Shown one piece after another: positions 9,902 through 18,884 of a DNA stretch of 64,000 nt. Source of the stretch: Candidatus Desulfofervidaceae bacterium. GTDB taxonomy: Bacteria; Desulfobacterota; Desulfofervidia; Desulfofervidales; Desulfofervidaceae. The stretch is from NCBI GenBank assembly GCA_027038965.1, contig JALWFG010000008.1, positions 53,593-117,592 on the forward strand, in the 5' to 3' direction. Positions within the stretch are counted from its first letter, which is position 1, and the number at the start of each line of letters is the position of its first letter. Under the pieces are notes generated by a model that did not search any database, was not told where the DNA came from, and worked only from the letters and a program-made list of their open reading frames with translations. Position numbers and translations under genes: made by a program.

Positions 9902-10957
9902 ATGCGGATTGCGCAGGTTTCGCCTCTTTATGAAAGTGTTCCTCCAAAATTTTACGGAGGAACAGAAAGGGTTGTTTCTTATCTTACGGAAGAATTGGTT
10001 AAAATGGGGCATGAAGTTACTCTCTTTGCTAGTGCTGATTCGGTAACTAAGGCCCATCTTATCCCCATTTGCAAAAGGTCTTTACGACTCGACTCTGAAT
10101 GTCAAGATAGCCTTTGCCATCACATCTTAATGCTTGAGGAAGTATTTAAAAGGGCCTCATTTTTTGATGTTATTCACTTTCATATCGACTATATCCATTT
10201 TCCTTTGGCCAAAAGATGCCAGACGCCTTCTTTGACCACCTTGCATGGGAGATTGGATATCCCTGACCTTATACCCCTTTACCAAAAATTTAAAGAATTG
10301 CCATTTGTATCCATTTCGGATGCCCAAAGAGGTCCTCTGCCCTGGCTAAATTGGCAAGCTACAGTTTACCATGGACTTCCTCAAAACCTGTATTCTTTTC
10401 ATCCCAATCCTGGGAAATACCTTGCCTTCATTGGTCGCATTTCTCCAGAGAAAAGGCCAGATAGGGCAATTAAAATTGCTGAACGTGTAGGGATACCCTT
10501 AAAAATAGCGGCCAAGATAGATGCAAAAGATAAGGAATATTTTGAAACGGTTATAAGACCCTTGATGAAAAGCAGTTCTTTAGTAGAATTTATCGGTGAG
10601 ATTGGGGAAAGAGAAAAGGACGATTTTTTAGGAAATGCCTATGCCTTGCTTTTCCCCGTAGATTGGCCGGAGCCATTCGGGTTAGTAATGATTGAAGCCA
10701 TGGCTTGCGGGACACCTGTAATTGCCTGGCGCTGTGGCTCTGTACCTGAAGTAATTGAAGACGGTAAAACAGGTTTTATTGTAAATAGCATGGATGAAGC
10801 GGTAAAGGCCGTAGGGAAGGTAGAGCAGATCAACCGAAAGACCTGTCGGAAGACTTTTGAAAATAGATTTTCTGCCAGACGTATGGCTGAGGACTATATA
10901 AAAGTTTACCAGAAATTACTAAGGACAAGGGCTAAGACTTTACTCAAGGCGGTATAG
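9902..10957 (+). CDS. Glycosyltransferase family 4 protein
   Basis: A retaining GT-B glycosyltransferase of 351 residues. The N-terminal domain begins MRIAQVSPLYESVPPKFYGGTERVVSYL with the glycine loop typical of GT4. The C-terminal domain has FIGRISPEKRPDRAI, then the nucleotide-sugar site PVDWPEPFGLVMIEAMACGTPVIA with the E-x7-E arrangement. The substrate cannot be read from sequence. It is followed after 12 bp by a glycogen-debranching-type hydrolase, suggesting an alpha-glucan or compatible-solute pathway. It has a strong GGGAGGGG ribosome site. No signal peptide, so probably cytoplasmic. Confidence 0.88.
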   Translation: MRIAQVSPLYESVPPKFYGGTERVVSYLTEELVKMGHEVTLFASADSVTKAHLIPICKRSLRLDSECQDSLCHHILMLEEVFKRASFFDVIHFHIDYIHFPLAKRCQTPSLTTLHGRLDIPDLIPLYQKFKELPFVSISDAQRGPLPWLNWQATVYHGLPQNLYSFHPNPGKYLAFIGRISPEKRPDRAIKIAERVGIPLKIAAKIDAKDKEYFETVIRPLMKSSSLVEFIGEIGEREKDDFLGNAYALLFPVDWPEPFGLVMIEAMACGTPVIAWRCGSVPEVIEDGKTGFIVNSMDEAVKAVGKVEQINRKTCRKTFENRFSARRMAEDYIKVYQKLLRTRAKTLLKAV

Positions 10958-10969
10958 TAGGAAGATTCA

Positions 10970-13162
10970 ATGGAAAGGGAAGTTATTTGTGTAGACAATA
11001 AATATTACATCCTGGCCACCTCGGCTCGGATTGGCCAAGGAAGTCGAACATTAAAACACGAGGAAAGTTTTGCCATTTTCAACGCCTATGGGGACATAGA
11101 ACCAGTTGGATTGGGAGAGCAGGGGCTTTATTATCGGGGGACCAGATATCTCTCCCGTTATGAAATGCACATTTGTGATACCCGTCCCCTGCTTTTAAGC
11201 TCAAGTATTAAAGAAGACAATTCCCTCTTTACAGTAGATTTAACCAATGCCGATGTTGTCTCAAATGGTTTCCTAACTTTGGCTAAGGGGAGCGTGCATA
11301 TCCTCCGAAGCAAATTTTTGTTCAAAAATTGCTATTATGAACGCATTCAGTTAGAAAATTTTTTCCCTTTGACCTCGGAAGTTAAGATTTCCTTCTTGTT
11401 TGAAAGCGATTTTGCAGACATTTTTGAAGTAAGAGGCGCCAAAAGAAAAAAACGTGGCCAACAAATGCCCCCCTTGGTAGAAAAAGACAGAGTAGTTTTG
11501 TCTTATGAGGGTCTGGATAGGGTAGTGCGTCAAACGGTAATTCGTTTTTCTTGCCCCCCTGAAGAAATTTCCTCTCATCAGGCCATTCTGAAATTTAAGC
11601 TTAAACCAAAGGAACGACGTGCCTTTTATATAGTAATTAGCTGCAATTCTAATTGCAATTCTAATCTTAATCCTCCTCAGGCGTTTATTCCTTATAAAAA
11701 GGCCTTTTTTGAAATAAGAAGCAAACTGAGACGGTGGCAAGAAAGCAGTTGTCTAATATACACCTCTAACGAGCAATTTAATCAGTGGCTTCATCGTTCT
11801 TTAGCAGATATTGTGATGCTGATCACTGAAACCCCTTACGGACAATCAGAAGCAGAGCGGATATATCCCTATGCAGGCATACCTTGGTTTAACACCCCCT
11901 TTGGCCGAGATGGTTTAATCACTGCTTATGAATGCCTGTGGATAAATCCAGATATTGCCAAAGGGACTCTGGCCTACTTGGCAGCAACTCAGGCAAAGAA
12001 TTTCGATGAAGAGCAAGATGCCCAGCCAGGGAAAATCATTCATGAACTCCGCGAAGGAGAAATGGCAGCCACAGGAGAAATTCCCTTTGCCCGTTACTAT
12101 GGTAGTGTAGATGCAACCCCTCTATTTGTTATCTTAGCAGGCAAATACTATGACCGGACTGGAGATATTGAATTTATCAAAAAAATTTGGCCTAATCTTC
12201 TCCTAGCCCTCAAGTGGATTGAGAGCTATGGAGATATAGATAGAGATGGATTTGTAGAATATGTGGCTTCAGAACGGGGGCTTATAAATAAGGGATGGCG
12301 TGATTCTCATGACAGTGTCTTTCATGCCGATGGGACCCTGGCCGAAGGGCCGATTGCTTTAGTAGAAGTGCAAGGATACGTATATCAGGCCAAAAGGGAA
12401 GCCGCCAAGCTGGCAAAAGTCTTAGGGAAAGAAGATTTGACTATCAAATGGTTGCAAGAGGCTAAAGAACTAAAAGAAAAGATAGAAAAGTGGTTTTGGT
12501 CTGAAGAAATTTCCTGTTATGGAATGGCCTTAGATGGCCAAAAGAAACTTTGTCAAGTAAGATCAAGTTGTGCAGGACACCTCCTTTTTAGTGGAGTAGC
12601 AAGTGCCGAACGGGCCCAAAAACTGGCCAAGCTTTTTTTTGAAAAACATTTCTTTTCTGGTTGGGGTATCAGAACAGTTTCTAGCCTAGAAGCCCTTTAT
12701 AATCCCCTGTCCTATCATAATGGTTCTGTTTGGCCCCATGATAATGCCCTTATTGCCTTAGGACTCTGTCGGTATGGCTTTAAAGAGCAGGCCCTTAAGA
12801 TTTTAAGAGGCCTTTTTGAAGCAAGCACCTTTTTTGAGCTCCACCGCCTTCCTGAGCTATTTTGTGGGTTTCCCAAACGACCAAGCGAAGGGCCTACCCA
12901 TTACCCTGTGGCTTGTCACCCTCAAGCCTGGGCGGCTGGGGCTGTGTTTCTGTTATTACAGGCATGTTTAGGACTTTCTTTCAAAGAAAATGAAATCAGG
13001 TTCTATCATCCTGTCCTGCCAGATTTCTTAGATGCTGTCTGGATTAAAAACCTCAAGTTAGGACAGGCCAGGGTAAACTTTTATGTTAAACGCTATGAAA
13101 GAGATGTGGTGATCAACGTTACTAGAAAAGAAGGCCAAGTAAAGATTATTGTAGAGAAATAG
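10970..13162 (+). CDS. Amylo-alpha-1,6-glucosidase / glycogen-debranching-type protein
   Basis: 730 residues. The N-terminal part (about 25-225) matches the GDE_N_bis beta-sandwich: ESFAIFNAYGDIEPVG, then GLYYRGTRYLSRYEM. From about 265 an (alpha/alpha)6 barrel of the amylo-alpha-1,6-glucosidase type follows, with PWFNTPFGRDGLITAYE, GWRDSHDSVFH and SYHNGSVWPHDNALIA. Family members hydrolyse alpha-1,6 branch stubs in glycogen or related glucans, and many bacterial homologues are uncharacterised. No signal peptide. It is co-directional with, and 12 bp after, the GT4 gene. The 3' end overlaps the convergent DUF72 gene by 17 bp, leaving no room for a separate terminator. Confidence 0.85.
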   Translation: MEREVICVDNKYYILATSARIGQGSRTLKHEESFAIFNAYGDIEPVGLGEQGLYYRGTRYLSRYEMHICDTRPLLLSSSIKEDNSLFTVDLTNADVVSNGFLTLAKGSVHILRSKFLFKNCYYERIQLENFFPLTSEVKISFLFESDFADIFEVRGAKRKKRGQQMPPLVEKDRVVLSYEGLDRVVRQTVIRFSCPPEEISSHQAILKFKLKPKERRAFYIVISCNSNCNSNLNPPQAFIPYKKAFFEIRSKLRRWQESSCLIYTSNEQFNQWLHRSLADIVMLITETPYGQSEAERIYPYAGIPWFNTPFGRDGLITAYECLWINPDIAKGTLAYLAATQAKNFDEEQDAQPGKIIHELREGEMAATGEIPFARYYGSVDATPLFVILAGKYYDRTGDIEFIKKIWPNLLLALKWIESYGDIDRDGFVEYVASERGLINKGWRDSHDSVFHADGTLAEGPIALVEVQGYVYQAKREAAKLAKVLGKEDLTIKWLQEAKELKEKIEKWFWSEEISCYGMALDGQKKLCQVRSSCAGHLLFSGVASAERAQKLAKLFFEKHFFSGWGIRTVSSLEALYNPLSYHNGSVWPHDNALIALGLCRYGFKEQALKILRGLFEASTFFELHRLPELFCGFPKRPSEGPTHYPVACHPQAWAAGAVFLLLQACLGLSFKENEIRFYHPVLPDFLDAVWIKNLKLGQARVNFYVKRYERDVVINVTRKEGQVKIIVEK

Positions 13163-13856
13163 CCATTTTCTTCATCTTCAAGGCATTGGCAAACATATCA
13201 GAGTTGTTAAACATCACATACGCCTTAGAGCTTACCATAGCAAAAATTTTCCTTAACTCTTCATCTGAATAAGAATAGTGGTATGTCTTTAGATTGCCAT
13301 GAAGACGAAAGTAACTAAAATCACCCCATACACAAGGGCCATTTAAGAAGGGATCAGAGGCGTGAATTAATGACAACTCCTGGCAAACCTCTTTTACAAT
13401 TTGGGGCGTCCATTCTCTACCCCTGGGTTCCCAGATATAGATGCCCCTTGTCTTATAGAAACGAAAAAACCGGGCCATGTTTTTTAGATTTTCAGAAGTG
13501 GGTTTAAAAGAAGGTGGGGTTTGAAAGACAAATTTAGTGACATTTAAAAGATTTGCCTTAGCAAATAATTCTTCCATTATCCTCTCGGTTACTCGGTTGA
13601 GTTTGAAACCGCCACAAAGGGCCCTTTCCTCTAGAGAAAGGTCTGAACGGCGATAGGTAGGACTATTCGGAAAATGTGTTATACACTGAGGGACCTTTAG
13701 AATGAATTCAAACCCCTTAGGGGCCTTCTGACGCCAATTTCTTACCTGCCTTTCCCCCAAAGAACGATAAAAACTTTGCTGGATTTCAATAACATCAAAA
13801 TGGGCAAAGTAGATCTTTTGATTAACGCAAAAGCCACAACAACCTATTTTAAGCAT
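13146..13856 (-). CDS. DUF72 (YecE-like) family protein
   Basis: 236 residues. The N-terminus IGCCGF, then FDVIEIQQSFYR and WRQKAPKGFEFILKVPQCITH, are the conserved core of the DUF72 TIM-barrel-like family. Near the C-terminus FRLHGNLKTYHYSYSDEEL and YVMFNNSDMFANA match the family's HG...Y and FNN motifs. The biochemical role is unknown. The gene converges on and overlaps the debranching enzyme. Confidence 0.85.
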   Translation of the reverse strand: MLKIGCCGFCVNQKIYFAHFDVIEIQQSFYRSLGERQVRNWRQKAPKGFEFILKVPQCITHFPNSPTYRRSDLSLEERALCGGFKLNRVTERIMEELFAKANLLNVTKFVFQTPPSFKPTSENLKNMARFFRFYKTRGIYIWEPRGREWTPQIVKEVCQELSLIHASDPFLNGPCVWGDFSYFRLHGNLKTYHYSYSDEELRKIFAMVSSKAYVMFNNSDMFANALKMKKMAISLQ

Positions 13857-13978
13857 TGCCTAACATCCTCAAAACTGCCTTTTTAAGGCATAATACAAAC
13901 AGAACCTTCTTATTAGTCCAGACATAGGCATCGGGCATCCCAATTGACATTATGCCCTTTCCATGAAAGAATGACAAT

Positions 13979-14176
13979 ATGATTCAGGTCAGATTTTTCC
14001 CAGAGAACAAAGAGATTAAACTTGAAGGGCCTTTAACCGTGAAACAGTTGTTTCGGAAGCTCAATTTACTTCCTCAAACGGCCTTGGTTATCAGGAATGG
14101 TAAAATATTAACTTCGGATTTGACCCTTAAGAATGGAGACGAAGTAGAAATACGAATTATCACCTCTAGAGGTTAG
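13979..14176 (+). CDS. MoaD/ThiS/TtuB-like sulfur-carrier protein ending in Arg-Gly
   Basis: 65-residue beta-grasp protein (VRFFPENKEIKLEGPLTVKQL ... LKNGDEVEIRII). It ends SRG rather than the usual GG of sulfur carriers. It lies 2 bp before a TtuA-like tRNA thiolase, the arrangement expected for TtuB, which hands a C-terminal thiocarboxylate sulfur to TtuA. Only the terminal Gly is strictly the thiocarboxylate residue, so the Arg may be tolerated or mark a specialised activating enzyme. The RBS is weak. ThiS or MoaD cannot be excluded, but the neighbour favours TtuB. Confidence 0.75.
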   Translation: MIQVRFFPENKEIKLEGPLTVKQLFRKLNLLPQTALVIRNGKILTSDLTLKNGDEVEIRIITSRG

Positions 14177-14178
14177 CC

Positions 14179-15084
14179 ATGAAGTGTCGTCGCTGTGGAA
14201 AGCAGGCAGAAATTGAGTTGCGAAGTCACCATACGGCATTTTGTAGGGATTGTTTTAAACTCTATTTTTTGCGTCAGGTAAAAAGGGCCATCAAAGAACA
14301 ACACATGTTCTCTCCTAGAGAACGAATTTTGGTTGCAGTTTCAGGAGGAAAAGATAGTTTAACCCTCTGGCATATCCTGTTGGAGCTGGGGTATAATGCC
14401 TCTGGCCTTTTTGTTGATTTGAAAATAGGTGGTTTTTCTGAACACGCCAGAGAAAAAGTAGAAAAATTCGCTCAAAAAAGGGATGCTAAACTCATTATAG
14501 TTGACCTGGAAAAAGAAGGAATTCCCATTCCAAAAGTAGTAAAGAAGACCGGAAAAGAACCCTGTGCTATATGTGGGCAGGTAAAGCGATATTTCTTTAA
14601 TCGGATTGCCTATGAACAAAAATTTCACATCCTGGCCACAGGCCACAATCTGGATGACGAAACTAGTCGGCTTTTGGCCAATCTTTTAAGATGGCAAATG
14701 TCATATTTAGTGGACCAAGGGCCTGTTTTACCACCAGCGTATCGTTTAGTGAAAAAGGTTAAGCCCCTTTACCGCCTCACGGAATATGAGATTGCGGCCT
14801 ATGCCTTTATAAACAATATTGATTACTTTGCAGGCAAGTGTCCCTTTAGTAAAGGTGCTACTTTTCTGCGCTATAAGCATTATATTAACCAAATAGAATA
14901 TGAATTTCCTGGAACAAAATTGGACTTTTATCAAGGTTTTTTAAAAAAGATGAAACCCTTTCTTACCCCCTTTCAAAGGGAAGAAACAACCTCTAGCCAA
15001 GTTTGCCCTCGTTGTGGTTACCCCACCTTAGCACCGTTGTGTGGAATTTGCCGATTAAAAGAGGAAATAGAGAAAGCGGGTTAA
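14179..15084 (+). CDS. ttuA: TtuA/NcsA-like tRNA 2-thiolation enzyme
   Basis: 301-residue adenylating tRNA thiolase. N-terminal zinc finger C3-x2-C6 and C22-x2-C25, PP-loop SGGKDS at 55-60, C129-x2-C132 plus C221 as the likely [4Fe-4S] ligands (the same pattern as Thermus TtuA), and a C-terminal zinc finger C276, C279, C288, C291. TtuA forms 2-thio-ribothymidine at tRNA position 54, a stabilising modification of thermophiles. The related NcsA acts on position 34, so the exact target is inferred from the adjacent TtuB-like carrier. The stop codon lies inside a hairpin facing the convergent hydrogenase genes. Confidence 0.87.
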   Translation: MKCRRCGKQAEIELRSHHTAFCRDCFKLYFLRQVKRAIKEQHMFSPRERILVAVSGGKDSLTLWHILLELGYNASGLFVDLKIGGFSEHAREKVEKFAQKRDAKLIIVDLEKEGIPIPKVVKKTGKEPCAICGQVKRYFFNRIAYEQKFHILATGHNLDDETSRLLANLLRWQMSYLVDQGPVLPPAYRLVKKVKPLYRLTEYEIAAYAFINNIDYFAGKCPFSKGATFLRYKHYINQIEYEFPGTKLDFYQGFLKKMKPFLTPFQREETTSSQVCPRCGYPTLAPLCGICRLKEEIEKAG

Positions 15085-15097
15085 AACCCGCCTTCTC
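15070..15097. terminator. Hairpin between convergent ttuA and hysA
   Basis: GCGGGTT/AACCCGC stem extended across one mismatch by GAGAA/TTCTC, and overlapping the ttuA stop codon. It ends 14 bp before the TAA of hysA. The T-tract is poor on + and modest on -. Likely a shared transcription end; no test possible here. Confidence 0.55.
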
Positions 15098-15110
15098 AAA
15101 GATAAATACC

Positions 15111-16628
15111 TTAAAGAGTAGGCAAATCTACTACTGCCTCTTTCCCTTTATCCGTGTGCAACACGTGCACTGAACACGCAATTCAGGGATCAAAGGAACG
15201 AATCACTCTTACAACATTGATTGGATTATTAGGATCTGGAACAGGTGTTCCAATCAAGGCCTGTTCAATTGGGCCAGGCGTACCAGCATCATCTCTAGGA
15301 GAAACATTCCATGTAGTAGGCGCAATCACCTGGTAATGGGCAATCTTTTTGCCTTCGATTTTAAGCCAGTGTCCGACTGAGCCTCGAGGCGCCTCGGTGC
15401 ATCCATAACCCATAGCGCTTTCAGGCACATCAACCTTTTTATACACCGGGGCCCCAGGCTTAAGCTCTGTGATCCACTTCTTAGCCGCTTGGACCTCCAA
15501 CCATCCTTCTTCAGCCCTAGCTACCAATCTTCCCAGGACAGAAAATGCCTTTTCGCCAAAATCCCTCATTCTTACTTCGCCTTTTTTACCTAAAAACTCG
15601 CTGGCATGGCGACTGAGTACAGGGTTAGCTACCCACATTCTAGCCAAAGGACCAACCTCACAAGGTTTACCTTCATACCTTGGGGCCTTGGTAAAGGAAT
15701 AGGCCCCTGGCTTGTCTGGATTGGGCACTGGTGTTTGTCCTTCTCTAGGATTGCGACCGCTAATATTATCATCGTAGAAGGCATACTTTACATATTCTGT
15801 AATCTTATCTGGTACGAAAGCCTCATCTCGACCGTCAATATAAACGCCTGGTTTAAGAAGGAATTCAGTATATTCATCATTGAGGGGATAAACACCATAA
15901 GAGAGAAAATTTTTGCACCCCTGTCCAAATTCAAATGCCTCTCGATAATATTTAGCCACTGCATAAACTGTAGGCAAATAAATTTCATCATAGAATTTTT
16001 CTACTTCTTTTAGTCTCCAGAGGTACCCCACAATGGCATCTGTAGTGGGCACTACTGTAGCCCCACCAACCACCAATCCATGAACATGAGGACCTCTTAC
16101 ACCAAAAATGGCCATCATTTCATGCCCAATGCGCCTAATCTCTAATGCCTTCAGGTAACCTTTCACTCCAAAATCGTTGAGTTCTTTGGGCAATTTATAG
16201 ATCCCTTTACCGTCATATCTGGGAATAAATGGAGGGACATTGGGCCCCTTAACATAGTCCAAAGCCACTAGATGATAAAAATGCAAGATATGATCCCAAA
16301 TATGATCACCTGCTAGAATCAAATTTCTAACAATCCTACCATTAGTCGTAGGCCTAACTCCAAAGGCCGCATCTAGGGCATATACCGAGGCCGTGCCATG
16401 TGAAGTTGGGCAAACGCCACAAATCCTCTGGGTAATCTGAGAAGCATCCCTAGGATCCCTTCCTTTCAAAATAATTTCAAATCCCCTAAAGAGGCCTGTA
16501 GTACAACGGGCATCTACTACCTTGCCTCCACTGACCTCCACTTCCACCTTCAGGTGGCCTTCAATCCGGTTTACCGGATCTATTACAATCTTGGTTGGTT
16601 TTCTTAATGTTTGCCGACGGCCAGCCAT
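15111..16628 (-). CDS. hysA: [NiFeSe] hydrogenase large subunit, selenocysteine-containing
   Basis: Catalytic subunit of a periplasmic uptake hydrogenase. The N-terminal Ni ligands are in QRICGVCPTSHG (C70, C73). The frame reaches SFDP and then TGA (15183-15185), exactly where standard enzymes have the first Cys of DPCxxCxxH. Past the TGA the same frame reads IACSVHVLH and runs to TAA at 15111-15113, giving DP-U482-IAC485-SVH488 and a 17-residue tail after His488 as the maturation-protease target. Stopping at TGA would remove two of the four Ni/Fe ligands. A stem-loop of bacterial SECIS type follows the TGA. Total 505 residues. The ATG at 16628 has RBS AGGAGG; the GTG one codon earlier is less likely. 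Coupled to hysB upstream. selA, selB, selD and tRNA-Sec must lie elsewhere. Confidence 0.9.
15156..15185 (-). promoter_or_regulatory. UGA selenocysteine codon with bacterial SECIS-like hairpin
   Basis: Reading the minus strand, UGA is followed 12 nt later by GUGCA-CGUGU-UGCAC: a perfect 5-bp stem with a 5-nt apical loop containing GU, placed 18-22 nt after the UGA. A further CGU/ACG pairing below it is possible, with a 5-nt bulge. Bacterial SECIS elements are coding-region hairpins with a G-U in the apical loop at this distance, recognised by SelB. The fold is drawn by eye. Confidence 0.7.
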
Positions 16629-16659
16629 CACTAACCTCCTTTTTTAAATTACCTTAACG

Positions 16660-17571
16660 TTAATCATTGCTGTAAAACGGGGCTTCTGCATCCCAAAAGT
16701 CAGGCTCCACGCACCCAATACAAGTAGCTCCTTGCACACACCAATTCACTCCTCCATTCCAATGCCGTTTCCAAGCATCACAATAGGAATCCGGGCCTTT
16801 ACATCCCAGTTGATAGCGACACCCCTCTTTGTCATTGAAATCTTTGCAGTAAACATCATCATCAAAAAATCCTCTGTACGGACAATGCTCATGAACACAT
16901 TTGCCATAAAATAGTTTAGGCCGCCCTTTATCATCCAAATCTGGAATGCCGTACAGCAACAGATGGGCAATGGTCCCTATCATCCAATCAGGATGGGCTG
17001 GACAACCAGGAATGTTAATCACAGGCGTCTTAATTCCATGCCTCTTCAGGAATTCTTGAGCCCCTATAGCTTGAGTGGGATTAGGTTTTGCCGCCTGAAC
17101 CCCACCGTAAGCAGCACACGTGCCCATGGCCAAAACGGCTACCGCTTTAGGAGCAGTTTCCAGCATGGCATCAGCGATAGTAACTTCCTTGCTTCCCTTT
17201 TGACCAATTACACAAAATCTGCCATTAGCTCCTACTGGAATTGCGCCTTCAAGGGCAACAACAAACTTACCCCCCTCTATTGTTTGGGTAATGCAATCTA
17301 AGGCCATCTCTCCTGAAGCGGCCATTATTGTGGGATGAAACCTCAAATCGATGATCTTTAACAGCACCTCAGCAATTTTGGGATGAACCGTGTTTAATAG
17401 AGACACTGAACATCCCGTGCATCCAGCCCCCTGTAACCATAATACAGGCGGCCTTGTAGCTGCGGCCTTTTCTAAGGCCTCTGCCAATTCCGGAATAAAG
17501 GCCTGAGAAAGACTTACACCAGCCGCCGTTCCTCCACAAATCTTCAGAAAATCACGTCTTGATAAACCCAT
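16660..17571 (-). CDS. hysB: [NiFeSe] hydrogenase small subunit with Tat signal
   Basis: 303 residues from the ATG at 17571, which has RBS GGAGG; a GTG 20 codons upstream lacks support and would bury the signal. The N-terminus has the twin-arginine motif SRRDFLK (4-10), so the complex is exported folded. Proximal cluster: C51, C54, C152, C190. Distal cluster: a His in CVHEHC (227-229), C230, C251, C257. The medial site has C264, C278, C284 and C287. C278 (NWC) replaces the Pro that gives a [3Fe-4S] medial cluster in standard [NiFe] enzymes, implying an all-[4Fe-4S] chain as in Desulfovibrio [NiFeSe] enzymes. It is 31 bp upstream of hysA. No membrane cytochrome follows, so the partner is probably a soluble periplasmic cytochrome c. 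Confidence 0.93.
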   Translation of the reverse strand: MGLSRRDFLKICGGTAAGVSLSQAFIPELAEALEKAAATRPPVLWLQGAGCTGCSVSLLNTVHPKIAEVLLKIIDLRFHPTIMAASGEMALDCITQTIEGGKFVVALEGAIPVGANGRFCVIGQKGSKEVTIADAMLETAPKAVAVLAMGTCAAYGGVQAAKPNPTQAIGAQEFLKRHGIKTPVINIPGCPAHPDWMIGTIAHLLLYGIPDLDDKGRPKLFYGKCVHEHCPYRGFFDDDVYCKDFNDKEGCRYQLGCKGPDSYCDAWKRHWNGGVNWCVQGATCIGCVEPDFWDAEAPFYSND

Positions 17572-17954
17572 AGACTCCTCCCTTCTTGGGATTTTTACCC
17601 CTTTACATACACTGAAAGGGGTGTTACTCACATTTCCACTTTATCTCTCTGTTTTTGCATAACACAAAGCTATAAAAAAGTCAAATATTTCATTATTTTT
17701 CGCATTAAATGGGACTTTGGGTAATAATAAGTGTAAAAAATTTCACAATCAATTTTTTAATGTAATTTAGACGTGTTATGGTATGTGTTATGGCATTAAA
17801 ATGGAATTTTTTCTCAACTAATCTTTCTTATTTGGACTTGAATTTTTCTTTTTTTGTTATTTTAAAGAAAAAAGAAAATTGTCTTGGCCAGGAGAAATGG
17901 AGGGCTTTACTTTTTGCTGAAAGTATTTATATTTTATCCAAGCTGGAGGGAACG
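17572..17954. other. Divergent intergenic region between hysB and the ABC operon
   Basis: 383 bp of AT-rich DNA between divergent operons. A possible short reading frame extends the ABC gene upstream, but its composition is unlike a protein and the real ABC start has its own RBS. One candidate promoter facing hysB is listed separately. No other element was recognised. Confidence 0.5.
17656..17684 (-). promoter_or_regulatory. Possible sigma-70 promoter for hysBA
   Basis: On the minus strand TTGACT (17679-17684), a 17-bp spacer and TATGCA (17656-17661), about 85 bp upstream of the hysB ATG. The -35 is good and the -10 weak. Confidence 0.4.
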
Positions 17955-18884
17955 ATGATTGAGGTTTTTGGGGTTTCAAAATCTTTTGGGAAAAGGCAAG
18001 TTTTAAAAGATATCTCCTTTACTATTCAAAAAGGCCAAATTGTAGGGTTTCTTGGACCTAATGGAGCGGGTAAAACAACCACCATGCGCATTTTGACGGG
18101 TTTTTTCCCTCCTGATAAGGGAACAATAAAAGTGGCTGGCCATGATATGTTCACAAATCCCATTGAAGTAAAAAAACGCTTAGGGTATTTACCAGAGCAT
18201 AACCCCTTATATCTAGAAATGACCGTTGAAGGCTATCTCCGCTTTGTCGCCCGAATCAAAGGAGTCAATGGAAAAAGAGAAACTCAAAGGATACAAGAAG
18301 TCATGGCCTCTTGTGGCTTAGAAGGGGTGAGAAATCGCCTCATCAAGCGGCTCTCAAAGGGTTATAAACAACGGGTGGGGCTGGCTCAAGCCTTGGTAAA
18401 TGATCCTGAAATTCTGATTTTAGATGAGCCAACAGTTGGTTTAGATCCAAAACAAATTACTGAAATTCGGCAACTCATTAAAAATTTAGCGGCTCAAAAA
18501 ACTGTCATTTTGAGCACCCATATCCTGCCAGAAGTGAATATGGTATGTAACCGAGTAATCATCATCAATAAGGGTGAAGTCGTTGCTGAGGACACCCCTG
18601 AAAACCTCACTTCACAAAAAGGACAGGTGGAAATTTTGCTCAAAGCACCTTCAAAGGCTGAAATTAAAAGGGGTTTAGAATCCATCTCAGGAGTTAAAGA
18701 CTTAAAAATAAGTCAAGAAGGGGAGTTCTATCGTTTGCTTATTAGTTTTTCACCTCATGATGACCTGCGCCCTGTTTTGGTAGAGGAAGTTGTAAAACAT
18801 GGTTGGAAGCTCTATGAAATTAGCTCTCGGAGGCTAAGCCTGGAAGAAGTATTTGTTCAACTGGTTACTGAGGAGGCTAGCTAA
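17955..18884 (+). CDS. ABC transporter ATP-binding protein (GldA-like)
   Basis: 309-residue ATPase. Walker A GPNGAGKTT (34-42), signature LSKGYKQRVGLAQAL, Walker B ILILDEPTVGLDP, switch His in ILSTHILPEV. The C-terminal ~80 residues form the regulatory extension typical of ABC-2/Gld-type ATPases. The frame stays open to 17778, but the ATG at 17955 is preceded by GGAGGG. The stop abuts the permease ATG, and the two following genes complete a Gld-like cassette. The exported substrate is unknown; in gliding Bacteroidetes the homologues are needed for motility, but elsewhere the role is open. Confidence 0.88.
   Translation: MIEVFGVSKSFGKRQVLKDISFTIQKGQIVGFLGPNGAGKTTTMRILTGFFPPDKGTIKVAGHDMFTNPIEVKKRLGYLPEHNPLYLEMTVEGYLRFVARIKGVNGKRETQRIQEVMASCGLEGVRNRLIKRLSKGYKQRVGLAQALVNDPEILILDEPTVGLDPKQITEIRQLIKNLAAQKTVILSTHILPEVNMVCNRVIIINKGEVVAEDTPENLTSQKGQVEILLKAPSKAEIKRGLESISGVKDLKISQEGEFYRLLISFSPHDDLRPVLVEEVVKHGWKLYEISSRRLSLEEVFVQLVTEEAS

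Noticed and set aside
15606..16013. 135-codon open frame opposite hysA
   Set aside because: Antisense shadow; low-complexity translation and no start signal.
15183..16631. Hydrogenase large subunit as a complete or truncated gene ending at TGA 15183
   Set aside because: The motif and frame continue past the TGA to TAA at 15111, and the small subunit is of the [NiFeSe] type.
17778..17954. 59-codon N-terminal extension of the ABC ATPase
   Set aside because: Not ABC-like in sequence; the ATG at 17955 has its own RBS and begins the standard ATPase fold.
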